NCBI GenBank assembly: GCA_947589615.1
Contig: CANQBU010000036.1
Location: forward strand, 1-10,919
Reading direction: 5' to 3'
Length of the DNA stretch: 10,919 nt
From: an uncultured Clostridia bacterium
Lineage (GTDB): Bacteria > Bacillota > Clostridia > Christensenellales > UBA1242
Part shown: positions 5,096 through 10,919 of the stretch, piece by piece
Layout of the letters: each line of letters begins with the position of its first letter
Position numbering within the stretch: the first letter of the stretch is position 1
The notes under the pieces: model-generated
Database searches by the model: none
Seen by the model: only the letters and a program-made list of their open reading frames with translations
Told to the model about the DNA's origin: nothing
Made by a program: the position numbers and the translations under genes

Positions 5096-6745
5096 ATGTT
5101 AGAAAGCAATGTTCCAAATAATCCCGTAATTTCACAAAAGCAAGCTATAATTGATTTATTTGCTGAGTTTTATGGCGAAGAATTTAGGGATAAGATAAGC
5201 AAAAACATGGATAATACCATCATTCTTTTTGCCGATAATCAATCTTATAATGGCGAATATTTTACAAAAAAAGTTGCTGAAGAATCGTCACATTGGTGGA
5301 AAGAATTTTATCCTAATCTTTGTGAAGCAATGGGACTGCCAATTGACCCAGAACTTTTGGCAAAGGATTCATTTAAAGATTTTTCAAATATTGTAGACGA
5401 CTTAGCAAAGCTTAGTGAAAAATTCAATGAAGAAGGGAAAGTGCCAGACGATAACGAATTAATTATTTCGTTTTTATCGCGAATAACAAATAAAACAAAT
5501 GGCGAAGATTCTCGCGAGATTGATACATCTAAATTTGATATGCAAGGTATTAATGTAAAAGAGTTGATTGAAAAAGCCGTAAAATTCTTTGATAAAGACA
5601 AGCAAGAGAAATATGAAGCCATTAAAGCATTTAATGGCGTCGACTTGGCATACGTGTATGATAAAAAGGAAGAAGAATTTCGCAAACAATTTAGGGCCAA
5701 ATGCTACGATGCTTTATACGACAACCTTTTACGTTCGTTTAACAAAAAAATTTCTAGAAGAGACGCTAATTATTTAAAGACTTCTTTATACATTTATTTT
5801 GATCTTTTAACCAAAGATAAAAATGATGAGGATTTCCCAAATAAAGGTGATTTACAGAGATTATTTGATAAAATTTATTCAATATTTGTCGAAGATGACG
5901 GGAAGTATCACAAATATGAAGAATTTATAAACAATAAAGATTTTATGAGTAAGGTCTTAAGCCAAGAATTGTTAAGTCAAATAGCAAAATATGCGCAAGA
6001 ACGTGATGACCTAATTTCTAAAAACCAAAACAACCCCTTCGCATTTATAGATCAAACAAACGCCCCCATTGACAAAACTGATACTAAATTATCAGTGGCT
6101 GAGTTCATTGCTGGCGATGGTTCTTTCGGAAGCGTAATAAACGATTATAGCAGCGATATTTCTGTTTGCTTACTATCAAGCATTGATAGGCTTTCAACCC
6201 CTACAGCACTGCATGAATTAGGCCACATTGCAACTTTTTCAACATTTAGCAACGGCGAATTTATGAAATCTGGATTATTAATCTGTCAACGCGACCCTCA
6301 AAAAAGCGAAAACCGTTATTTGGAAGAAGTAATAAATGAATACAGCACTGATAAAATTACAAAACTTGCAAGGCGTAGAGGCATATCAATTGGAGCAAAT
6401 AAAGATGAAAAATCCAATTATACTTTAATCTATCCATATATCTCAGATTTTCTAGATGAATTTTTGCCAGAACTTAATAAATGCAGAATAAGCAATGACC
6501 CATCACTTGCCTATAAAATCTTTGGAGAAGATTTAAGAGTTTTATCTACAGCAGTTGATAAATTTTTTGGATCAAATATTTCCAACCAATCTTATAGGGA
6601 ACAATGTGCATTGCTAAAAAAAGGTCAAAACGAAAAGTTTACGAGCGATGAAGAAGAATTTCGTGATTGCATAAAAACAATTAAAGATTCAATTAAAAAT
6701 ATAAGGAATTATGTTTATCAAAACGATAATGAGATAGACATGTAG
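5096..6745 (+). CDS. Putative zinc metalloprotease with HELGH motif, family unknown
   Basis: I do not recognise the family of this 549-residue protein. Residues 373-377 read HELGH inside T-A-L-H-E-L-G-H-I-A, a canonical HExxH zinc-protease helix with small and hydrophobic neighbours. About 33-38 residues later comes L-E-E-V-I-N-E-Y-S-T-D (409-419), a good candidate for the third zinc ligand (E410, E411 or E415) in a gluzincin-like arrangement. The first 350 residues are charged and mostly helical, with no signal peptide and no membrane segment, so the protein is probably cytoplasmic. The C-terminal 120 residues are also helical. The ATG follows AGGAG, and the promoter lies directly upstream. 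No immunity, antitoxin or partner gene is adjacent. The gene sits between a structured RNA and a repeat array, which suggests accessory DNA. The protease call rests on the motif alone. Confidence 0.72.
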   Translation: MLESNVPNNPVISQKQAIIDLFAEFYGEEFRDKISKNMDNTIILFADNQSYNGEYFTKKVAEESSHWWKEFYPNLCEAMGLPIDPELLAKDSFKDFSNIVDDLAKLSEKFNEEGKVPDDNELIISFLSRITNKTNGEDSREIDTSKFDMQGINVKELIEKAVKFFDKDKQEKYEAIKAFNGVDLAYVYDKKEEEFRKQFRAKCYDALYDNLLRSFNKKISRRDANYLKTSLYIYFDLLTKDKNDEDFPNKGDLQRLFDKIYSIFVEDDGKYHKYEEFINNKDFMSKVLSQELLSQIAKYAQERDDLISKNQNNPFAFIDQTNAPIDKTDTKLSVAEFIAGDGSFGSVINDYSSDISVCLLSSIDRLSTPTALHELGHIATFSTFSNGEFMKSGLLICQRDPQKSENRYLEEVINEYSTDKITKLARRRGISIGANKDEKSNYTLIYPYISDFLDEFLPELNKCRISNDPSLAYKIFGEDLRVLSTAVDKFFGSNISNQSYREQCALLKKGQNEKFTSDEEEFRDCIKTIKDSIKNIRNYVYQNDNEIDM

Positions 6746-6840
6746 TTTATATTAAGACACCTTTATTTATTACATTTCGAGATATATAAAGTGAAAATAC
6801 GACCACCTAAATTTACAAATGAAGACTTATATATAAAAAA

Positions 6841-7068
6841 GAGAGCGAAGTTGGCTTCTTTAATTACAATCAAATTCGCTAATGATGAAAACTAGATTGT
6901 TAAAAAGAGAATGAAATTAATTTCTTTAATTACAATCTCATTCGCTAATGATGAAAACTAAGTTTTCCCGCTAATGATGAAAACTAAGTTTTTTAAGTTG
7001 TTTAAAAGAGAACGAAATTAATTTCTTTAATTACAATCTCATTCGCTAATGATGAAAACTAAGTTTTC
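6841..7068. repeat. Three and a half copies of a structured intergenic repeat
   Basis: Full units start at 6841, 6907 and 7008 and are about 61-66 bases long. The second and third are identical over 61 bases except for one T/C change; the first is more diverged. A partial unit (6969-6992) repeats only the 3' part, CGCTAATGATGAAAACTAAG plus TTTT. Each unit has an outer inverted repeat (AGCGAA/TTCGCT in copy 1, GAATGA/TCATTC in copy 2). Each also has an inner small dyad (GAAG/CTTC in copy 1, GAAAT/ATTTC in copies 2 and 3). The 3' palindrome GAAAACT-A-AGTTTTC is intact in copies 2 and 3. The last unit runs into the final codons of the gene ending at 7059. The 6746-6840 stretch before the array holds nothing I can identify, and no clear terminator for the HExxH gene. 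Confidence 0.9.
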
Positions 7069-7349
7069 TCTTCGCCTTGAGTAAGCACAAAAGGATTTGC
7101 TGGGATACCCTGCTCCGGGAGCTCGACAAGAATGGTGTCCTCACCTATTCTCACAACACAGCCAAATGGCAAAAAAAGTTGGTTGGCATTTTTAAATATG
7201 TTCCAACCTGTTTTTTCTCCCGGCAACATAAATCCTAAAATCCTCGCCGTATTCAAATCAAAGACAAGGTCAACAATATGCCCTAGCCTTCTCCCGTCTA
7301 GGACATTTACAACCTCTTTACATCTTAAATCAAGAAATGAACTTTCCAC
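7059..7349 (-). CDS. ylmC: YlmC/YmxH family PRC-barrel sporulation-associated protein
   Basis: The 96-residue product has the PRC-barrel fold of the YlmC/YmxH family: L-D-L-R-C-K-E-V-V-N-V-L-D-G-R-R-L-G-H-I-V-D-L-V-F-D, then R-I-L-G-F-M-L-P-G, and a closing V-V-R-I-G-E-D-T-I-L-V-E-L. Members are small proteins of unclear biochemical role that commonly sit beside sigG in spore formers, as here: it starts 38 bases after the sigG stop codon. The start codon is GTG (7347-7349). No clear Shine-Dalgarno sequence precedes it, so it may depend on sigG translation or on a non-standard start. The last codons (E-K-T-stop) fall inside the neighbouring intergenic repeat, so the C-terminus may have been rewritten by that element. 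Confidence 0.85.
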   Translation of the reverse strand: MESSFLDLRCKEVVNVLDGRRLGHIVDLVFDLNTARILGFMLPGEKTGWNIFKNANQLFLPFGCVVRIGEDTILVELPEQGIPANPFVLTQGEEKT

Positions 7350-7387
7350 ATGATAGATTTATGCACAGTTGCAACAAAAAATGACAA

Positions 7388-8161
7388 TTAAATCAAAAAT
7401 TCTTTAATAATTTTCAATGCATTTTTTTCAAGCCTAGAAACCTGGGCTTGGCTTATTCCTATCTCTTGCGAAACTTCCGTTTGAGTTTTTCCAATAAAGT
7501 AGCGCATCATAAGTATTTCTCTCTCCCTTGGCGAGAGAGTTTTTATCGCATCTTTAATTGAAAGATTTTCAAATATATTTTCATCGGTGTTTTTTGTGTC
7601 GGCAATCTGATCAAGCAAATGAATTGTGTCGGCACCGTCAGTATAAACGGGGTCATTTAGCGATAAAGTGTCACTTATAGCGTCAAGCGCAAATGTGACA
7701 TTTTTAACGGGCATGTCAATCTTTGCGGCTATATCCTCAATTGTCGGCTCTTCAAAGGAATCTTTTGCAAGTTCCTCTTTGGCTTGCAATGCTTTGTAGG
7801 CAATATCTCGAAGCGAACGCGAAACTCGAACTGAACTATTGTCCCTTAAATATCGTCTTATCTCACCCACAATCATTGGAACTGCATAAGTGGAGAATTT
7901 CACATTTAAACTATTGTCAAAATTGTCAATTGCCTTCAAAAGCCCTACGCAACCCACTTGAAACATATCGTCTGCTCGCCCGCCTTTACCGCAAAAGCGA
8001 TGCACAACTGAAAGCACCAGCCGCAAATTTGCAATTATAAACTGCTCCCTTGCCCTTTCATCTCCCAGTTTGACTTTAATCATAAGCTCTTCCATATCTT
8101 TGCTTGAAAGTTTGGGAAGTTTTGCAGTGTCAACTCCCGCAATACTGACTCTTGACGACAT
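7388..8161 (-). CDS. sigG: RNA polymerase sigma-G factor (late forespore)
   Basis: This 257-residue protein matches SigG closely. The N-terminal I-A-G-V-D-T-A-K-L-P-K-L segment is the SigG signature. Region 2 carries N-L-R-L-V-L-S-V-V-H-R-F, D-D-M-F-Q-V-G-C-V-G-L-L-K-A-I-D-N-F (64-81) and V-K-F-S-T-Y-A-V-P-M-I-V-G-E-I-R-R-Y-L-R-D (87-107). S-R-S-L-R-D-I-A-Y-K-A-L-Q follows, and the region 4 helix-turn-helix is T-Q-T-E-V-S-Q-E-I-G-I-S-Q-A-Q-V-S-R-L-E-K (227-246). SigG directs late forespore genes after engulfment. The ATG at 8159-8161 sits behind AGGAGGGG. Unlike the usual adjacency to sigE, a small XRE regulator lies between them. There is no pro-sequence, as expected for SigG. Confidence 0.96.
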   Translation of the reverse strand: MSSRVSIAGVDTAKLPKLSSKDMEELMIKVKLGDERAREQFIIANLRLVLSVVHRFCGKGGRADDMFQVGCVGLLKAIDNFDNSLNVKFSTYAVPMIVGEIRRYLRDNSSVRVSRSLRDIAYKALQAKEELAKDSFEEPTIEDIAAKIDMPVKNVTFALDAISDTLSLNDPVYTDGADTIHLLDQIADTKNTDENIFENLSIKDAIKTLSPREREILMMRYFIGKTQTEVSQEIGISQAQVSRLEKNALKIIKEFLI

Positions 8162-8178
8162 AAACCCCTCCTAAGATA

Positions 8179-8195
8179 TGAAAATATAATTTTCA
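8179..8195. promoter_or_regulatory. 17-bp palindrome in the sigG leader
   Basis: TGAAAAT and ATTTTCA flank ATA, a perfect 7-3-7 dyad. It lies between the possible sigG promoter and its ribosome binding site, where a repressor or an RNA hairpin could act. It is A/T-rich, so chance is not excluded. Confidence 0.35.
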
Positions 8196-8207
8196 AAGAG
8201 GTTTATT

Positions 8208-8235
8208 TTTATACAATCTCGACAAAAATTGACAA
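8208..8235 (-). promoter_or_regulatory. Possible promoter of sigG
   Basis: On the minus strand TTGTCA (8230-8235), a 16-base spacer and TATAAA (8208-8213) resemble a sigma-A promoter. A GTATA element followed by GAAAATTA-like bases also recalls the SigF/SigG class, but its spacing is short. I cannot decide between them by eye. Confidence 0.4.
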
Positions 8236-8254
8236 AGATTTTTTTGTAGGCAAA

Positions 8255-8283
8255 GAAAAAGCCAAGAGAAAAACCCTTGGCCT
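8255..8283 (-). terminator. Intrinsic terminator of the XRE regulator gene
   Basis: On the minus strand GCCAAG and CTTGGC (8261-8266 and 8276-8281) form a stem followed by five T residues. It lies about 20 bases after the regulator's stop codon and would isolate it from sigG. Confidence 0.75.
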
Positions 8284-8302
8284 TTTAGCAATTTAAAATA
8301 TT

Positions 8303-8545
8303 TTATTCAATATCCAAATTTTCACTTTTGAATAGGTAGTAATCTAAAAATTCTTGCACAGTCATATTAAATCCTTTTGCCAATTTATATAAAGTGGTTA
8401 AAGTTATTGTTTTATTTTGGCGTGTTAAAATTCTATCCATTGCACCATGGACAATCCCCGATTCCTGTTCAAGGCGATACTGGCTCATATTTTTATCTTT
8501 TAAAAGTTTCGCCACACGAAATGCAACCGCATCATTTACTGTCAA
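8303..8545 (-). CDS. Small XRE-family HTH transcriptional regulator
   Basis: The 80-residue protein is almost entirely one Cro/CI-type helix-turn-helix domain: R-V-A-K-L-L-K-D-K-N-M-S-Q-Y-R-L-E-Q-E-S-G-I-V-H-G-A-M-D-R-I-L-T-R-Q-N-K-T-I-T-L-T-T-L-Y-K-L-A-K-G-F-N-M-T-V-Q-E-F-L (10-67). The recognition helix lies around 31-41. There is no sensing domain, so it probably works as a small DNA-binding repressor or activator. The start is a TTG codon (8543-8545) behind a strong AGGAGG; no in-frame ATG or GTG is close enough to replace it. It sits between sigE and sigG with a hairpin on either side, so it may be its own transcription unit. Its target is unknown; control of the flanking sporulation genes is only a guess. 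Confidence 0.88.
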   Translation of the reverse strand: MTVNDAVAFRVAKLLKDKNMSQYRLEQESGIVHGAMDRILTRQNKTITLTTLYKLAKGFNMTVQEFLDYYLFKSENLDIE

Positions 8546-8608
8546 ACCACCCTCCTAAATACATCTTTTTAACTGCACATTTAGTTTATCAATAAAATTT
8601 ATAAATAT

Positions 8609-8628
8609 TACGCCTTTAAAAAGGCGTA
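8609..8628. terminator. Hairpin between sigE and the XRE gene, probable terminator
   Basis: TACGCCTTT (8609-8617) and AAAGGCGTA (8620-8628) are perfectly complementary. On the minus strand the stem is followed by an A/T-rich stretch, not a clean T-run, so it may be a weak terminator for spoIIGA-sigE. Confidence 0.55.
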
Positions 8629-8676
8629 TTGCAACAATAAAATGGCTTAAAATTTTGCTTCTAAATCCATAAATAT

Positions 8677-9408
8677 TTAATTCATAAATTGCTTTTCGAG
8701 TTCAGTTTTCATGTCAAATAATATTTTCTTTTCAAGACGGGAGATATAGCTCTGGCTTATACCCAGTTTATTTGCAACTTCTCGTTGAGTGAGTTCCTGT
8801 TGGCCCATAAGCCCATATCTCAAAATCATAATTTCCCTTTCACGGCTATTTAGATGGGAAATTAATTGCCCTATAATCTGCTTATCACCCGGCTCATCAA
8901 TTGTCGTGGAGATAATGTCATCTTCGCTTGGGATAATATCGGCAAGCACAAGTTGATTGCCGTCAAAATCTTCGCATAGTGGCTTGTCAAGTGACAAGTC
9001 ATTTTTAATTTTGCTTGTCTTTCTTATTTGCATTAAAATTTCGTTTTCGATGCAGCGAGATGCGTAAGTCGCAAGCCTTATATTCTTATCGATTTTAAAA
9101 GTTTTAACCGCTTTAATAAGCCCAATTGCACCCGTTGAAATTAGGTCCTCATATTCAAGTCCCGAATTTTCAAATTTCCTTGCAATATATGCGACAAGTC
9201 TTAAATTATGCTCAATCAGTCTTTCCGTCGCCCTCACATCTCCCTGTTCCTTTAATTCCAAAAGTCGTAATTCTTCCTCGCTTTCGAGGGGTGGCAAAAA
9301 CTCCTCGTTTCCACAAACGTAGGCGACAATGTGCCTTGCCGACAATAGGTTATCCCTATTGAGTAGCTCGTAAAAAAATTTTTTAATTTTAAAGATAATC
9401 CTGTTCAT
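8677..9408 (-). CDS. sigE: RNA polymerase sigma-E factor precursor (early mother cell)
   Basis: This 243-residue protein is pro-SigE. The N-terminal basic, aromatic stretch (about residues 1-29) is the membrane-associated pro-sequence removed by SpoIIGA. The cleavage region aligns to R-H-I-V-A-Y-V-C-G, just ahead of F-L-P-P-L. Region 2 is very well conserved: H-N-L-R-L-V-A-Y-I-A-R-K-F-E-N-S-G-L-E-Y-E-D-L-I-S-T-G-A-I-G-L-I-K-A-V (67-101) and L-A-T-Y-A-S-R-C-I-E-N-E-I-L-M (112-126). Region 4 ends in T-Q-R-E-V-A-N-K-L-G-I-S-Q-S-Y-I-S-R-L-E-K (207-227). The ATG has an AGAGG site. It follows spoIIGA by 94 bases, presumably in the same operon. Confidence 0.97.
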   Translation of the reverse strand: MNRIIFKIKKFFYELLNRDNLLSARHIVAYVCGNEEFLPPLESEEELRLLELKEQGDVRATERLIEHNLRLVAYIARKFENSGLEYEDLISTGAIGLIKAVKTFKIDKNIRLATYASRCIENEILMQIRKTSKIKNDLSLDKPLCEDFDGNQLVLADIIPSEDDIISTTIDEPGDKQIIGQLISHLNSREREIMILRYGLMGQQELTQREVANKLGISQSYISRLEKKILFDMKTELEKQFMN

Positions 9409-9502
9409 AATAAACCTCTTTTAAAAATATTTTTCATCTTGTGTTATTTTTCAAGATTTAGGGCGTCAAAAAAATAGTTATAGAAATAACGAAGCCAGCT
9501 TT

Positions 9503-10297
9503 TTAGGCATAATCACAATGAAGAAGAATGTTTGTTCCGAAGCTTCTTTCAAAGCCCGAGAAACTAAGTCCTAGCGAAACATTTTTATAGCATTTGTCTT
9601 CAACATTCAATTCGTCCACAGTGAAAACAAGCATGCTTGTCCCTCTTCCTATACTATTTATTTTTATGTAATGACCGTTTTTAATAGAACTTGAATTTAT
9701 CTTTTTTGTAAATAAAGCGAGATATGAAATTCCGCTGTATAATTTTGAAAACACATCAAAATTTACAAGCACAATGGGGCTTTTGGTTATCGTATCATAA
9801 AGGACATTGCCGCTGTCCAGATACCCCTCTTCTTCAATCACCTTTTCGCCGTCCTTTATTTTTAACTTGTAGACAAAATTTTTCATTCTGTTTCTATGAC
9901 TTACAATCCTGTATGCAAGCGAGTAAAGAATAAATGTCGCAAGCCCGATTAAAGCGACAACTAATAAAGGAAAACTTCCAAATAACTCCATCACAGCGTA
10001 ACACGCCCCGCCATAGAGAAATGTCGATAAAAAGAAGATTGAGAGAATAAGCAAAAAGTTCTTGATACTACTAAACTTAAATGAGATTAAAACCATAATT
10101 ATCGAAGTAAAAACAATCACGGCAAGTTTTAGAAGCACATGCAACTTGTATAAGGGCGCAACAAGGGAAATTGCAACCCCGACAAGGCTTGACAAGAATT
10201 TAAACCTTGCCCGACAAGTCATGAACGAAGTTGTTTTTAAAATCAGGGAATTTAAAAACAGTCCAATTATTATAGTTTCTTCAAGAACTATCTTCAT
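9503..10297 (-). CDS. spoIIGA: SpoIIGA, membrane aspartic protease that activates SigE
   Basis: SpoIIGA processes pro-SigE in the mother cell after asymmetric division. The N-terminal half shows several hydrophobic membrane segments (roughly residues 5-20, 40-55, 58-75, 80-95 and 110-132). The C-terminal half is cytoplasmic and carries E-E-E-G-Y-L-D-S-G-N, whose aspartate (D161) fits the catalytic Asp of this dimeric, retroviral-type protease. I chose the ATG at 10295-10297, giving 264 residues. It has a GAGG site five bases upstream and opens M-K-I-V-L-E-E-T directly into the first membrane helix. An ATG 27 bases earlier (10324) has no ribosome binding site. The protein is somewhat short for the family. 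Its place immediately ahead of sigE is the classic arrangement. Confidence 0.93.
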   Translation of the reverse strand: MKIVLEETIIIGLFLNSLILKTTSFMTCRARFKFLSSLVGVAISLVAPLYKLHVLLKLAVIVFTSIIMVLISFKFSSIKNFLLILSIFFLSTFLYGGACYAVMELFGSFPLLVVALIGLATFILYSLAYRIVSHRNRMKNFVYKLKIKDGEKVIEEEGYLDSGNVLYDTITKSPIVLVNFDVFSKLYSGISYLALFTKKINSSSIKNGHYIKINSIGRGTSMLVFTVDELNVEDKCYKNVSLGLSFSGFERSFGTNILLHCDYA

Positions 10298-10399
10298 CTT
10301 AACCTCGCAATTGGAGTTTAACATATTTGTCCCAATAATTCAAACCTAAAAAATGAGGATTATTGTCATAATAAAGGTTAAACTCGCGAAGAAAACAGC

Positions 10400-10448
10400 T
10401 TGACATTTTTGCCAAAATATTGACAAGCAAATCATTTTATGATAACAT
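10400..10448 (+). promoter_or_regulatory. Two TTGACA elements and a candidate promoter for the lipoprotein gene
   Basis: TTGACA occurs at 10400-10405 and 10420-10425. The second is followed after 17 bases by TAACAT (10443-10448), itself preceded by TGA, giving a usable extended -10 promoter. That would leave a leader of about 113 bases. GCTTG (10398-10402) and CAAGC (10424-10428) add an imperfect dyad over this spot. No convincing spoIIGA promoter was found in the 10298-10567 gap. Confidence 0.45.
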
Positions 10449-10567
10449 TATTTTTAGAGACAAACTAGTTAAATAAATCCTTTTATAAAGAGACTTTGCC
10501 GAATTTCGCACACTGCTTGTATGTCTTGAGAAGAAAAATCAAATAATACCATAAAAAAGGAGAAAAA

Positions 10568-10919
10568 ATGAAAAAATATTTTAATTTTATATTAGTTTTC
10601 GCTCTTGTAATTTTCGCACCTCTCGTTTTTGCCGCCTGCGAAAAGAGTAATAAAAATTATTCAATCTCAATTTCCCAAGCCGCACATGGCACAATTGAAA
10701 CAAGCAAATCAGAGGCTAATAGCGGAGAAACGATTTATGTTACAGTAACCCCAGATACAGGTTACGCCCTAGAAGAAAATTCCTTAAAATACAATGCAAC
10801 GGTTATTGAAGATTTACAATTTACAATGCCTGAAGAAAATGTTGTAATCTCTGCAAATTTTGTTTTGAGGACTTATTCTGTAAATTACAATGTAAACGAG
10901 TGGACGGAAAATTCAAATC
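10568..10919 (+). CDS. Lipoprotein with bacterial-repeat (InlB B-repeat-like) domain, 3' end outside window
   Basis: Reading from the ATG at 10568-10570, with AAGGAG upstream at 10557-10562, the first 117 residues are visible. M-K-K followed by a hydrophobic stretch and L-V-F-A-A-C gives a lipoprotein signal with C24 as the lipidated residue. A short spacer (E-K-S-N-K-N) leads to a beta-rich unit of about 65 residues: Y-S-I-S-I-S-Q-A-A-H-G-T-I-E-T, S-G-E-T-I-Y-V-T-V-T-P-D-T-G-Y-A-L, and F-T-M-P-E-E-N-V-V-I-S-A-N-F. This G-T-x / GE-T / P-D-x-G-Y / F-T-M-P pattern is typical of surface bacterial-repeat domains (Flg_new_2/InlB B-repeat-like). A second unit seems to begin at Y-S-V-N-Y-N-V. It is probably anchored on the outer face of the membrane. 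The window edge cuts it, so its full domain set is unknown. Confidence 0.85.
   Translation, partial: MKKYFNFILVFALVIFAPLVFAACEKSNKNYSISISQAAHGTIETSKSEANSGETIYVTVTPDTGYALEENSLKYNATVIEDLQFTMPEENVVISANFVLRTYSVNYNVNEWTENSN

Noticed and set aside
5308..5700. Leftward ORFs inside the HExxH gene
   Set aside because: Antisense shadows of a long rightward gene that has its own promoter and ribosome binding site.
4806..6745. Structured RNA plus adjacent protein as a type III toxin-antitoxin or retron-like pair
   Set aside because: The RNA has no short tandem repeats and no reverse transcriptase is nearby. A strong terminator and a separate promoter divide it from the HExxH gene.
6951..6985. Tiny ORFs opening ATG-ATG-AAA-ACT in the repeats
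   Set aside because: They end after a few codons, lack ribosome binding sites, and appear only because the repeat contains TAATGATG.
6841..7068. CRISPR array
   Set aside because: The repeated part is about 61 bases, units abut or are separated by half-units, and there are no unique spacers of constant length or cas genes.
9436..9457. Hairpin ATCTTG/CAAGAT in the spoIIGA-sigE gap
   Set aside because: Six pairs with a ten-base A/T-rich loop and no T-run; too weak to call a terminator or regulatory structure. A poor TTGACG / TAACAC promoter-like pair nearby is equally unconvincing.
10298..10324. Upstream ATG start for spoIIGA
   Set aside because: No ribosome binding site precedes it, while the ATG at 10297 has GAGG at five bases and starts directly before the first membrane helix.

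Overview
The window is A+T-rich DNA from a low-GC, endospore-forming Firmicute, most likely one of the Clostridia. The evidence is the sporulation set spoIIGA-sigE-sigG plus a YlmC/YmxH-type gene, the rpmB / Asp23 / FakA arrangement, strong AGGAGG-type ribosome binding sites and many near-consensus sigma-A promoters. I cannot place it more exactly. Most named genes are core genes. The accessory material lies at about 890-1780, 4800-7070 and beyond 10400.

Layout. Positions 1-840 hold a divergent pair. Leftward are the Asp23/YloU gene and the first 20 codons of a FakA/YloV (DAK2) gene. Rightward is rpmB (ribosomal protein L28). Positions 850-1777 hold one leftward gene of unknown function. Its promoter matches the sigma-A consensus perfectly, and a 15-bp palindrome sits at the expected transcription start. 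Positions 1922-4246 hold a leftward feoA-feoB ferrous-iron uptake operon. It is divergent from nrdR (4360-4803), with a 24-bp inverted repeat between them. Positions 4806-5028 encode no convincing protein but can fold into a long rod-like RNA ending in a classic intrinsic terminator. I read this as a free-standing small RNA with 6S-RNA-like architecture. Its neighbour (5096-6745) has its own promoter and encodes an unrecognised 549-residue protein with an HELGH zinc-protease motif. Positions 6841-7068 hold three and a half copies of a structured intergenic repeat, the last running into the 3' end of the next gene.

Positions 7059-10297 are the sporulation cluster, all leftward. In transcription order it runs spoIIGA (membrane protease), sigE (made with a pro-sequence), a small XRE-type regulator, sigG, and a PRC-barrel YlmC/YmxH gene. 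By family knowledge, SpoIIGA removes the SigE pro-sequence in the mother cell and SigG acts late in the forespore. The regulator between sigE and sigG, bracketed by hairpins, is unusual. At the right edge a lipoprotein gene with a bacterial-repeat domain runs out of the window.

The best candidates for something undescribed are the structured RNA and the HExxH gene beside it, the modular repeat array, and the solitary unknown gene with its perfect promoter and palindrome.
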